14,351 nucleotides of DNA. It comes from TA-21 sp036557405. Its GTDB lineage: Archaea; Thermoproteota; Nitrososphaeria; Nitrososphaerales; Nitrososphaeraceae. The stretch lies in assembly GCA_036557405.1 (NCBI GenBank), contig DATBHO010000080.1, forward strand, positions 1 to 14,351, in the 5' to 3' direction. A program made the translations under genes and the position numbers. This document shows positions 1 to 7,274 of the stretch, piece by piece. Positions within the stretch are counted from its first letter, which is position 1. Each line of letters begins with the position of its first letter. The notes below the pieces were generated by a model. It was not told the DNA's origin, did no database searches, and was given only the letters and a program-made list of their open reading frames with translations.

Positions 1-582
1 GGCTCTGGCAAAAACCATAGTTGGAGTAGAGTTAAATAGAAACATTGCCGTATCTATGTCATGAACTGAAGTATCATAGATTATACCCACATCCCGAATG
101 TGTGACGGCATTCTATTTTCTCGGTGAAACTCCATCATGATGAGGTCGCCGTACTGCTTTTTATCTATAATTTCCCGAAAATCATGTACTGCTGGATTAA
201 ATCGTTCAATATAACCCGACGTGAGGACAACGCCTCTTTTTTTTGCAGCAGAAACCATCTCTTCGCACTCTATTGTTGAAAAGGACAAGGGTTTTTCGAC
301 AAAAATATTGATGCCATTATCTATTACTTTTTTTGCAACAATAGAGTGTGTTTTCGTAGGTGTACATACTATACAAGCATCCAAGGAACGTTCCTTCTGA
401 AGTAGCTCTTCAATAGATAGATAAGCATTGGTTTTATAAAGATCGGCTATTTTTTTTGTTCTTTCTGAATCTGCATCACAAATTGCAGAAAGAACACCCA
501 TATCATGCAGCACCCTAGCGTGATTCTTACCCCAGCCTCCAACTCCTATTACAGCAATATGCAGGTCTGTTTTATATCCCAT
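1..582 (-). CDS. Gfo/Idh/MocA-family sugar-nucleotide dehydrogenase, partial (C-terminus beyond window)
   Basis: Reverse-strand reading opens with ATG at 582 and stays open for 194 codons to the window edge, so the C-terminal part is missing. The N-terminal Rossmann fold shows the glycine motif GVGGWG at residues 13-18, followed by KNHARVL. The family's EKP motif is at 96-98, the GYIERFNPAV segment at 123-132, and the YDTSVHDID catalytic-type segment at 169-177. The family oxidises or reduces sugar rings with NAD(P). The GWGKNHARV opening and the IERFNPAV segment resemble UDP-GlcNAc(A) 3-dehydrogenases of the WbpB/WlbA/MMP0352 type, which act in cytoplasmic synthesis of 2,3-diamino sugars. 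A weak Shine-Dalgarno (GGAGT, minus strand, 592-596) sits nine bases before the ATG. The family is near certain; the exact substrate is inferred. The 2-epimerase gene at 2492 would fit the same pathway. Confidence 0.93.
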   Translation of the reverse strand, partial: MGYKTDLHIAVIGVGGWGKNHARVLHDMGVLSAICDADSERTKKIADLYKTNAYLSIEELLQKERSLDACIVCTPTKTHSIVAKKVIDNGINIFVEKPLSFSTIECEEMVSAAKKRGVVLTSGYIERFNPAVHDFREIIDKKQYGDLIMMEFHRENRMPSHIRDVGIIYDTSVHDIDTAMFLFNSTPTMVFARA

Positions 583-591
583 TGTCGCTAT

Positions 592-596
592 ACTCC
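592..596 (-). promoter_or_regulatory. Shine-Dalgarno-like site for the Gfo/Idh dehydrogenase
   Basis: The minus strand reads GGAGT, nine bases before the ATG at 580-582. It supports that ATG as the start, and the encoded Rossmann strand LHIAVIGVGG begins at the expected distance. A TATA-like run at 666-672 (minus strand TATATAT) could be the promoter, which would leave a leader of about 60 nt; a second candidate lies near 650. The promoter choice is uncertain. Confidence 0.4.
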
Positions 597-957
597 ATCA
601 ATCCGTGAATTTCTTCTTACCTCTGTATCTATCCCAATCATAAACATTCTATTAAGAATTTGTCCATATATAGAGACTCTGTTTAATTATTTGTTCGCAT
701 ATAGACAAACAATTTCTTATTCTCTGAAACTGGCCACATCCATAGCCTAAAGAAGAATTTTTCCCTATATCTGTGATTTCATATTACTAGATGTAAATGG
801 GTGAGGTTTTAATTCAATTATTTATAGAATAGAGTGGGATTGACATAAAAAGTAGTAGTCATAGTCATAATTAATGTACTAGCACACCTCATATAGTTAT
901 TTCCAAAATCCTGAATTATTCTTCACCGTGCAATTACGAAAAGACACAGATAACCAT

Positions 958-975
958 GAAATGAATATTCATTTC
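958..975. repeat. Perfect 18-bp palindrome
   Basis: The sequence GAAATGAATATTCATTTC equals its own reverse complement over all 18 bases. It lies in the gap between two divergent genes, 376 bp from one start and 307 bp from the other. A dyad of this size suits a dimeric DNA-binding protein. The half-site GAAATGAATA recurs in an inverted repeat upstream of the small exported protein gene (4419-4439). A regulator site is inferred, not shown. Confidence 0.6.
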
Positions 976-1243
976 GAAATCCTATTTTATTTTGAGAAGT
1001 TTCTAAATTCTATGCGTACTTGACCTCAAATTATCGAGGAACTCTAATTACATCTAATCAGTAATCCGATCATTTCTGTTGTAGCTAAATGGTTTCTCAC
1101 CAATTCATCTCCCAATAGACATACATCCCATGCATGACCTGAGAAGGGGAAAAATGTGCTAATGTTTCATCTATTTAATCTTAGAAATGATGAAAAGCTA
1201 GTTTATGGTAATAAGCCTTATAATTCCCAAGAATACGAAATAC

Positions 1244-1251
1244 ATTTATAG
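1244..1251 (+). promoter_or_regulatory. TATA box for the GT2 gene
   Basis: An ATTTATAG element starts 38 bases before the TTG start at 1282. Archaeal TATA boxes lie about 26 bp before the transcription start, which would put the start of the RNA a few bases ahead of the TTG. There is no Shine-Dalgarno before the TTG, in keeping with a leaderless or very short-leader transcript. Confidence 0.5.
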
Positions 1252-1281
1252 TTGCACTTACTTCTAGAACATTAGTTAACT

Positions 1282-2226
1282 TTGGAGTTTAATGCGGAAA
1301 TACAAAAAAAAGTATCGTATACTAATAATCCTAGAGTAATTATCTGTATTCCAGCTTACAACGAATCCAAAAATGTTGAAAATATAATAAAGAAAGCTCA
1401 GAAATATGCTACGGAAGTTATCGTTTGTGACGATGGCTCATCAGACAATACTAGTGAGGTTGCAAGTAAATCAGGTGCCATTGTTATAAGACATTCTGTA
1501 AACAAAGGCTATGGTTCCGCAATTGGCACGCTTTTTCGGATTGCAAAAGAGAGGGGAGCTGACATTATGGTTACGATTGACTCAGACGGCCAACATGATC
1601 CAGACAAGATTCCTGAGCTTGTATTTCCTCTCACAGAACAGGGTGTCGATATAGTCATAGGTTCGAGGTTTTTAACTCTGGAAGAAAAAGATAGAATTCC
1701 GGCTTACAGAAGTTTTGGCATCAAAACTATAACCAAATTTGCTCAGGTCGCATCTTATAGTAATCTTACTGATGCACAAAGTGGTTTTAGAGCGTACGGT
1801 AAAAACGCTCTAACAAAAATAAACCTATACGAAGAGGGTATGGCTGTCTCGACTGAGATTTTGCTACGCGCAAAGGAAAAGTCTCTACGTATTACTGAAG
1901 TGCCGATTACCGTAAACTATGACGTGGAAAGACCATCTACTCGTAATCCTATTACCCATGGTATAGGGGTGCTATATTCATTAATACAATTTATTTCCTT
2001 ACGTCACCCGTTGGCATTCTATGGTTTACCTGGTATTGTGTTACTTGGAATTGCTGCAGTTTTTACCAGTAAGGCATTGGAGCTTTTTTCTACAACTAGA
2101 TACATTTCGACTAATCTGATATTGGTCTCTGTCGGTACTGCAATCGTAGGGGTAGTTTTATTAGCAACTGGTGCCATACTTTACACAATCACTGCCCTGC
2201 TCAAAGGAAGGATAAAGGATAATTGA
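1282..2226 (+). CDS. GT2 glycosyltransferase, DPM1/dolichyl-phosphate sugar synthase type, with two C-terminal TM helices
   Basis: This 314-residue GT-A enzyme shows IPAYNESKNV at 23-32, CDDGSSDNT at 49-57 (nucleotide binding), the metal-binding DSDGQHDP at 100-107, GSRF at 127-130, and TDAQSGFRAY at 163-172, as in dolichol-phosphate mannose/glucose synthases. Two membrane helices follow at about 245-265 and 279-305. Members of this family move a sugar from UDP or GDP to a polyprenyl/dolichyl phosphate on the cytoplasmic face of the membrane, giving the lipid-linked donor used by GT-C enzymes outside the cell. The giant GT-C-like protein at 8000 is a plausible user. The start is TTG: an in-frame stop at 1273 rules out anything longer, and the next in-frame ATG lies inside the GT-A domain (the M of DIMVTID). 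The sugar and exact acceptor cannot be told from sequence. Confidence 0.93.
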   Translation: MEFNAEIQKKVSYTNNPRVIICIPAYNESKNVENIIKKAQKYATEVIVCDDGSSDNTSEVASKSGAIVIRHSVNKGYGSAIGTLFRIAKERGADIMVTIDSDGQHDPDKIPELVFPLTEQGVDIVIGSRFLTLEEKDRIPAYRSFGIKTITKFAQVASYSNLTDAQSGFRAYGKNALTKINLYEEGMAVSTEILLRAKEKSLRITEVPITVNYDVERPSTRNPITHGIGVLYSLIQFISLRHPLAFYGLPGIVLLGIAAVFTSKALELFSTTRYISTNLILVSVGTAIVGVVLLATGAILYTITALLKGRIKDN

Positions 2227-2249
2227 TCTCGAATATCTATGACAATACA

Positions 2250-2255
2250 TTTTTT
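2250..2255 (+). terminator. T-rich run after the GT2 gene
   Basis: A run of six T follows the stop codon by about 24 bases, without a clear hairpin. Archaeal RNA polymerase commonly stops at such U-tracts. The assignment is tentative. Confidence 0.3.
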
Positions 2256-2480
2256 ATCTCCACAGTTATGTCTGTATGTGAATGTTCACTTAATACATCA
2301 ATGAATTGTTCGGTATTGAGCATTTTTCCTAATTGTTACGTTAGAAATTAATAATCTGATTTATTTAGTAAGTGGACAACAATATCGTTAGAGTGTACAC
2401 ATAATGCAAAACAATATCCTCTTTTTGTTCGATTTCCGATTCGCCTTAGAAATAGAGAACCGGAACTGATGCATAGTCAT

Positions 2481-2485
2481 AGGAG
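2481..2485 (+). promoter_or_regulatory. Shine-Dalgarno site deciding the TTG start of the 2-epimerase
   Basis: AGGAG lies six bases before TTG at 2492, and 18 bases before the in-frame ATG at 2504. The spacing favours TTG, which yields the family-typical beginning MKKIMSVVGARPN. Confidence 0.65.
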
Positions 2486-2491
2486 ATCATA

Positions 2492-3637
2492 TTGAAAAAA
2501 ATCATGTCAGTTGTAGGTGCTCGTCCAAACTTTGTTAAGCTTGCACCTATTCATAAGGCCTTGAGCAATTCTTCAGGTCATGAACTAACACATAGTATTG
2601 TTCACACGGGTCAGCACTATGATTATAATTTGTCTAAAATATTTTTTAAAGAATTTGGAATTCCAGAACCGAACTTTGATCTAGATGTCGGTTCTGGGAC
2701 ACCTGGCTTTCAAATTGGGGAGATGATAAAGAGGCTAGAAAAAGTCTTTCAAGAGAAAAACAATGGTTTTGATTTGGTGTTAGTTTATGGTGATACGAAC
2801 TCTACCTTAGCTGGGGCATTAGCTGCTAAGACCTTTGGGCTGAAGGTTGGTCATGTCGAAAGCGGACTAAGAAGCTTTGATAGGCGAATGCCAGAAGAAA
2901 TCAATAGAGTTTTGACTGATCATATTAGCGACTATTTGTTTGCCCCAACAGAGAGTGCTGTAATGAATTTACAAAGAGAACATGTATTCGGGAAAATAAT
3001 CAATACTGGCGATTTATCCGTGGAAATAGTTAGAGAGGCAGCACATCTTTCAGAAATGAAATCTGTGATTTTAAACAATTTGAAATTACAACCAAAATCC
3101 TATAACTTATTTACAATGCACAGAAGCGAAAATACTAGCTCTGTAGAGGCCTTAATCTCAGTAATTAGTACATTTGAAATTCTTTCAGAACAGGAAGGAG
3201 GAGAATCAGAGGAGGGAGAAGGAAAAAAAACGACTAAAATAGTATTTCCCATCCATCCAAGGACAGCAAATCTGCTGAGGACGACGGATTTGTATTCTAG
3301 GTTGGAAAGATGTAAAAACGTTAATTTAATCGAACCTGTTGGCTATCTTGATTTTATCAGCCTGCTAAAAAATGCTAATAAACTAATAACTGATTCTGGT
3401 GGGGCTCAAAAGGAAGCATATTTGTTGGGCATTCCCTGCATAACAATTCGCAAAAATACTGAATGGATAGAAACAGTTACTGAGGGTTGGAATGTACTTA
3501 CTGACACCGATCCTAATAGAATTCTTAATGCTATCGAGAATTGGATGACATCGACAGATCCGAACAGTAGAAACAAGTTCATTTTGGGAGATGGCAGAAC
3601 TTCCACGATCATAAGAGAGTTTGTAATCTCGAATTAA
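2492..3637 (+). CDS. wecB: UDP-N-acetylglucosamine 2-epimerase (non-hydrolysing), WecB family
   Basis: The 381-residue protein has the full WecB signature: GARPNFVKLAPI at 9-20, YGDTNST at 99-105 (Asp101), GHVESGLRS at 120-128 (Glu123), MPEEINR at 133-139, MHRSEN at 209-214 (His210), PIHPRT at 253-258, and DSGGAQKEA at 301-309. This cytoplasmic enzyme interconverts UDP-GlcNAc and UDP-ManNAc. Close relatives epimerise UDP-GlcNAc3NAcA, and the Gfo/Idh gene at 1-582 makes that substrate a real alternative. Between MHRSEN and PIHPRT there is an acidic/lysine insertion (about residues 233-248) that makes this spacing some 12 residues longer than in E. coli WecB, judged from memory. Catalytic residues are intact, so it should be active. 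It is 265 bp downstream of the GT2 gene and has its own Shine-Dalgarno, so it is probably transcribed separately. Confidence 0.93.
   Translation: MKKIMSVVGARPNFVKLAPIHKALSNSSGHELTHSIVHTGQHYDYNLSKIFFKEFGIPEPNFDLDVGSGTPGFQIGEMIKRLEKVFQEKNNGFDLVLVYGDTNSTLAGALAAKTFGLKVGHVESGLRSFDRRMPEEINRVLTDHISDYLFAPTESAVMNLQREHVFGKIINTGDLSVEIVREAAHLSEMKSVILNNLKLQPKSYNLFTMHRSENTSSVEALISVISTFEILSEQEGGESEEGEGKKTTKIVFPIHPRTANLLRTTDLYSRLERCKNVNLIEPVGYLDFISLLKNANKLITDSGGAQKEAYLLGIPCITIRKNTEWIETVTEGWNVLTDTDPNRILNAIENWMTSTDPNSRNKFILGDGRTSTIIREFVISN
3192..3230 (+). repeat. Purine-only tract coding for an acidic insertion in the 2-epimerase
   Basis: In these 39 bases only two, at 3206-3207, are pyrimidines. The tract encodes EGGESEEGEGKK and ends in eight A. 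It is a low-complexity insertion in frame. It may arise by slippage, and the A8 run is also a place where sequencing errors occur, but the reading frame on both sides is the correct one. Confidence 0.7.
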
Positions 3638-3903
3638 ATGGTCACTATTTTCACTTAACTCATTATATATTTACAAAATTCAATAATGGCTTACCTAAAT
3701 ACAGCGTGATCAAGGTTAAATCAACATTATACCTTAATTGGTACATATCTCGATTATCTTCAAATAGATCACTTATCTTTTTATTTTATATTATCATTCC
3801 TATGGATTGCAGGATTACCAATACGTCAGTGTATAACCTCAAGGCTCACCTGAGTGATAAATCAAGGGTATGTTGAGGTATCTTTCCTATACATCTGTGC
3901 ATT

Positions 3904-4353
3904 TTATTGCTTCGAAAGAATAACATACTTAATTTGACTATCCTCGGTCGTATTTGGGCTTGATGTCAATATGACTTGATCAAGATGGTAGCCATATTTT
4001 TTCACAACATCTACTGCAGGCCATATCAAAAATTGAGTGTTTGGATCAACAATCCGTAATACTACAGTCTTGTTGCTTTGGAATGCCACATCTATGGGCA
4101 TTGTCGCCATGGCCGATTTATTATTCGTCAAATTTGTTATGCCAAAATTTGCTTGAAAAATATGAGTAAAATTTGCCGGAGAAGATGAACGGTAGCCAGG
4201 AACTCCAAACTTAAATTTTGAAAGGTCCTTATCTGATGATCCTATATTTTCTTGTGTTGAAGCTGGTATTAATGGCACAGCATGTGCTAATGAAGTCAAT
4301 GGCACTAATAAAAATATCATGCATAACGGTAAAAGCGTTGTAATCTTCCTCAT
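3904..4353 (-). CDS. Small exported protein of unknown function
   Basis: The 149-residue product starts with a clear signal peptide: MRKITT, then a hydrophobic stretch (about 7-23) ending near SLAHA (21-25), after which the chain is soluble. I recognise no family. It carries five Asn-X-Ser/Thr sequons (Asn61, 74, 78, 94, 134), as expected for an archaeal protein that is N-glycosylated outside the cell. The C-terminal half (KTVVLRIVDPNTQFLIWPAVDVVKKYGYHLDQ in outline, 95-126) looks like a compact alpha/beta segment and ends in IKYVILSKQ. It lies downstream of, and on the same strand as, the C5-epimerase-like gene, but has its own TATA box, so it is probably a separate unit. A link to the surface glycan is guesswork from context. 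Confidence 0.8.
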   Translation of the reverse strand: MRKITTLLPLCMIFLLVPLTSLAHAVPLIPASTQENIGSSDKDLSKFKFGVPGYRSSSPANFTHIFQANFGITNLTNNKSAMATMPIDVAFQSNKTVVLRIVDPNTQFLIWPAVDVVKKYGYHLDQVILTSSPNTTEDSQIKYVILSKQ

Positions 4354-4383
4354 TTTGGATATTTAGAGAAGATTGTATCCGCC

Positions 4384-4393
4384 CATATATACT
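4384..4393 (-). promoter_or_regulatory. TATA box for the small exported protein gene
   Basis: The minus strand reads AGTATATATG, centred about 35 bases before the ATG at 4353. That predicts a transcription start only some 5-10 bases before the ATG. No Shine-Dalgarno is visible, in line with a near-leaderless transcript. Confidence 0.55.
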
Positions 4394-4418
4394 TTTGTAA
4401 GATAATGACAATCGTTGA

Positions 4419-4439
4419 AATGAATAAGTTATATTCATT
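4419..4439. repeat. Inverted repeat AATGAATA-5-TATTCATT upstream of a promoter
   Basis: Two perfect 8-base arms (4419-4426 and 4432-4439) are separated by AGTTA. The dyad lies some 30-45 bp upstream of the TATA box of the exported protein gene, where an archaeal activator would bind. Together with two bases to its left it repeats the GAAATGAATA half-site of the palindrome at 958-975. Confidence 0.5.
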
Positions 4440-4690
4440 AGTCGTTAACGTCGACACTGCATTATTATTTCTAGTATCTTCATTGGAATGTTATACCTAA
4501 TAATAAAAACAACTTTTTCAAATCTTAGGATGCCTGGTAGTCAATATCGCTTATCTATGTAAATGGTTACTAATCTATAGATCTATTTCTATATTCAACG
4601 CATTCCTGTAATTTAAGATTATTTAACTGTCATGTCGGATTTAAACAGATTGAAGCGTGTACTTCAAACTACGTGCAAAATTCATTCTGC

Positions 4691-4695
4691 AAAAA
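4691..4695 (-). terminator. T-run after the C5-epimerase-like gene
   Basis: The minus strand has five T about 13 bases past the TAA stop. It is a minimal archaeal U-tract, and no hairpin is evident. Tentative. Confidence 0.25.
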
Positions 4696-4707
4696 TGTCT
4701 TTGTCCA

Positions 4708-6120
4708 TCAATGTAAATTTATCTTAAATTCAACCTTGTGTACTAAACTTTGGTTTGATATGTTTATAGAAACACGTCCTAGTCTTAAATAATCGTGTCC
4801 GATGATCTTTACAGGATCGATAACGACAATTGTCTTTGGTCGAATATTAAAGAAATACTGACCTTCACTATCCCAACCTTTATTATTTTTAGATGATCCT
4901 AACACAGCATTTATGAAATAATGATACCTATGTATTCCCTCAAAGTCAAAAGCAAAAACAATAGATGCATCAGGACTTGAGTCTAAATTTGATACATAAA
5001 GTGTAATATTGTTAACTCTATATGCAATGTACTGCGAGGTGAAATTTTCATACGATTTAATTCTTAAGCCATACGAGTATGGTACAAGACCGGTGTTACT
5101 ATTGTAAGTTCCGTAAGTCCGAACCGCTGCATTATCACTACCTGTCAACTTAAATATTAATGAGGGTTTATTGGCTGTTTTGTGATATAAGAATGAATTA
5201 AGTATATTTACAGGCACATTAAAATTTTGCCATTCATCGTGATATTTTTTAATTATCGCGTCCTTCGTAATTTTGTATATGTCTGCTAACTGCTGTACAA
5301 CTACTTTATGATAACTTAGAGGTGATAGTTGTCTTGGATATGCATCGTAATAAGTGTATTCACCTTTGTAATCATAACTTGGCAGGTTGTTCTTTAGGGC
5401 AACAATTCCTTGATCAAACAAAAACTTTGCTTTATCACTTTTTGTGTAGTTGTAGTAATCATAAATTCCTAATAATGCGTACATCATACCATTAAGAACT
5501 CGTGGTTCATGTTGAGTGCTCCCAGTCGCAACCAGCTCATACCACCATCCATCGTGAGGTGTCTTGTAAGTAATTCCTCCATCTTTAACTTCAATAAAAA
5601 ATGCATTCAGTAATTGTTCAGCGTCATCCAGATACTTTTTATCTCCTGTTATATTGTTAGCCTTAGACAAGACTTCTAATGCTTTTCCGTTAGCCATAGC
5701 TGATTGCCATGGCTGTTGAGTAGAATAAGTCAGCGAAGGAAATTTGTACTCGAAAATTGAATAGTTACCATGAGATATTGCATTACTTGCTAGCCAATTG
5801 GCATTATTAAGAAATATCTGCAGTGTATCGTAACTGTGATTAATTTCATAATACTCATATTGCTGAAGCGCTTGGTCTGAAATAGTTACAGGATTTCTTT
5901 GAGGACCAATGTACTTCCCATTTATACATCCGTAATCTACAATCGGGATTCCTGAATCGTCTATTACTAGATTTGGAGAATCCGTATCCACTTTAGAAAT
6001 ACAAGGTACATTACTAGCAATACCCCTAACATACTGCACTTGTAATAAATTAAAGCATAAATAGACAGCCAATATTAATATTACAAAAGTGCTTGTGATC
6101 CTAAAAATTCGCCCATTCAT
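4708..6120 (-). CDS. Membrane-anchored D-glucuronyl C5-epimerase-like protein
   Basis: The 470-residue protein has one N-terminal membrane helix (about 8-28) that works as a signal anchor; the rest faces outward and has about eight N-glycosylation sequons. Residues about 95-300 match the C-terminal catalytic domain of heparan-sulfate glucuronyl C5-epimerases (Glce family) as I remember it: PWQSAMANGKAL at 137-148, GGITYKTPHDGWWYEL at 181-196, LNGMMYALLGIYDYY at 209-223, YYDAY at 257-261, and SPLSYHKVVVQQL at 266-278. The tyrosines near 194, 258 and 270 fall where that family has its catalytic Tyr residues. Such enzymes convert D-glucuronate to L-iduronate within a polymer. Residues 310-470 form a beta-rich tail I do not recognise. 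ATG at 6120 directly precedes the anchor. The natural polymer is unknown; a surface or extracellular uronate-containing polysaccharide is the likely substrate. The fold is confidently related; the activity is inferred. Confidence 0.85.
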   Translation of the reverse strand: MNGRIFRITSTFVILILAVYLCFNLLQVQYVRGIASNVPCISKVDTDSPNLVIDDSGIPIVDYGCINGKYIGPQRNPVTISDQALQQYEYYEINHSYDTLQIFLNNANWLASNAISHGNYSIFEYKFPSLTYSTQQPWQSAMANGKALEVLSKANNITGDKKYLDDAEQLLNAFFIEVKDGGITYKTPHDGWWYELVATGSTQHEPRVLNGMMYALLGIYDYYNYTKSDKAKFLFDQGIVALKNNLPSYDYKGEYTYYDAYPRQLSPLSYHKVVVQQLADIYKITKDAIIKKYHDEWQNFNVPVNILNSFLYHKTANKPSLIFKLTGSDNAAVRTYGTYNSNTGLVPYSYGLRIKSYENFTSQYIAYRVNNITLYVSNLDSSPDASIVFAFDFEGIHRYHYFINAVLGSSKNNKGWDSEGQYFFNIRPKTIVVIDPVKIIGHDYLRLGRVSINISNQSLVHKVEFKINLH

Positions 6121-6134
6121 CTACACTATATTTC

Positions 6135-6142
6135 TATATATC
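6135..6142 (-). promoter_or_regulatory. Possible TATA box for the C5-epimerase-like gene
   Basis: The minus strand reads GATATATAG about 20 bases before the ATG at 6120. The distance is slightly short for a leaderless start, so the true element may include the A-rich bases just upstream (6142-6147). Confidence 0.4.
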
Positions 6143-6283
6143 TTTTTACATGTTCTCGTAGTTGCGGTTAGCCACAGGAGAAAATAACTTCAAATACTAG
6201 AATTATGAACACCGTACTGTAATGACTAGCTCAAATGTTACTCTAAATAGGGATAATTAGCATTCACAATCTCTCAAAATGCT

Positions 6284-7009
6284 TCAAACTCTTTGATATT
6301 TTATAACAATCCAGTATCCCTTTTTGTATAATCCCAATAATTCATTGATTTTGGACCATATTGCTAATGGGAGCGGCTTAAAAATTTTAGCACATGATAA
6401 TATCTGTACGTTTGGCAGATGATATGACTCCACTATCTTAAATTGTGGTGGAACCAAAGACGAGATCTTTTCAACGTCAAGGCTATGAAGATGTCCGTAC
6501 AGAGGTGTAATCTTATTGCAATGTATACATGTAGTTTGTATTACCTGTTCTTTGAATGGAACAGATATCATAATGCTTCCGTTAGATTGTAATAATCGCT
6601 CAGATTCATTCAGGCCATTCCGTTGCACTTTGGTCGGCAAATGCTCTAACACTTCTAGTATGCAAACTGTATCGAAGCACTCTGCTCGAAATGGCAAATA
6701 CTCTATCGATGCATTAATGAACTCCACGTTCTTCAGCATATTTTTAGCTATTCTCAGACTTTGAAAATTCAATTCTATGCCAACTACAATATTGCACCCT
6801 TCAGAAATGAACTTGGTTGTGTAGCCTTCCGCACAACCTATATCAAGTACATTTTTAGCATTTCCTTGCTTTAATGATTTGCGTACTATCTGAGCTCTCC
6901 TGATCTGCCTTTCCAGCATCGGACCTTTTAGCTGCCAAATATTTTGGCTCTTTTTTCTATCTAGTTCAGTATCTGAAATTATTTTCGATGAACCTTTTGT
7001 TACACTCAT
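6284..7009 (-). CDS. Class I SAM-dependent methyltransferase with a Cys/His motif
   Basis: The 241-residue protein has a Rossmann-type methyltransferase core: motif I VLDIGCAEG at 54-62, the acidic residue Glu79 after strand 2, NASIEYLPF at 99-107, and FDTVCILEVLEHL at 112-124. After the strand SIMISVPF (145-152) it carries Cys161-x2-Cys164 followed by PLYGHLHSLD (169-178), which could bind zinc or shape the acceptor site; related sugar and small-molecule methyltransferases often have a variable cap here. In this setting a sugar O-methyltransferase, or one acting on a lipid or quinone head group, is possible; the sequence does not decide. It ends 163 bp upstream of the C5-epimerase-like gene on the same strand, but each has its own TATA-like element. 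Confidence 0.85.
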   Translation of the reverse strand: MSVTKGSSKIISDTELDRKKSQNIWQLKGPMLERQIRRAQIVRKSLKQGNAKNVLDIGCAEGYTTKFISEGCNIVVGIELNFQSLRIAKNMLKNVEFINASIEYLPFRAECFDTVCILEVLEHLPTKVQRNGLNESERLLQSNGSIMISVPFKEQVIQTTCIHCNKITPLYGHLHSLDVEKISSLVPPQFKIVESYHLPNVQILSCAKIFKPLPLAIWSKINELLGLYKKGYWIVIKYQRV

Positions 7010-7030
7010 AATTTTAACCTATTTCAGAAA

Positions 7031-7038
7031 CTTATAAT
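7031..7038 (-). promoter_or_regulatory. TATA box for the methyltransferase gene
   Basis: The minus strand reads ATTATAAG, centred 26 bases before the ATG at 7009. This is the classic distance from TATA box to transcription start, so the mRNA is predicted to be leaderless. Confidence 0.6.
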
Positions 7039-7274
7039 CAGTTTCACCATTTAAGGTTGTCTTTCAAATTAGTTATCTGTGAATTGACTTGCAAGAAGAA
7101 TTTGCAGTCACTTTTGCTGTTCATGAGACATTATTTGATATAATATTTAGTCCCTAAAACTACCTCAAATGTTTTTACTTGCTTAGTTCATAAAAAGACA
7201 TTTATATTTTCTGTATTCATATTATAATGGCTAATCACTCGTTAGTTAATTTTCTTATATAATTTGGGTCAGCT

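Larger units (their letters stand above)
583..1281. other. Intergenic region between divergent genes, no convincing gene
   Basis: This is about 700 bp of AT-rich DNA between the dehydrogenase (leftward) and the GT2 gene (rightward). It should hold both promoters. I see no long reading frame with family-like features. An open frame at 505-750 mostly lies opposite the dehydrogenase and looks like a shadow. The only clear structure is the 18-bp palindrome at 958-975. No tRNA or CRISPR pattern was seen. Confidence 0.6.
4354..4707. other. Intergenic region with promoter and inverted repeat
   Basis: About 350 bp separate the small exported protein gene from the C5-epimerase-like gene, both reading leftward. 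It holds the TATA box at 4384-4393 and the AATGAATA inverted repeat at 4419-4439. I see no further gene in it. Confidence 0.6.

Noticed and set aside
505..750. Rightward open frame of 81 codons
   Set aside because: Its first third is antisense to the dehydrogenase N-terminus; composition is not protein-like and it has no promoter or ribosome site.
3406..3612. Leftward frame inside the 2-epimerase gene
   Set aside because: It is a shadow of a gene with all catalytic motifs on the other strand. The same holds for frames at 6516-6764, 8362-8550, 10146-10343 and 11779-11973.
4229..4438. Leftward 69-codon frame
   Set aside because: It overlaps the start of the exported protein gene in another frame and covers that gene's promoter; no features of its own.
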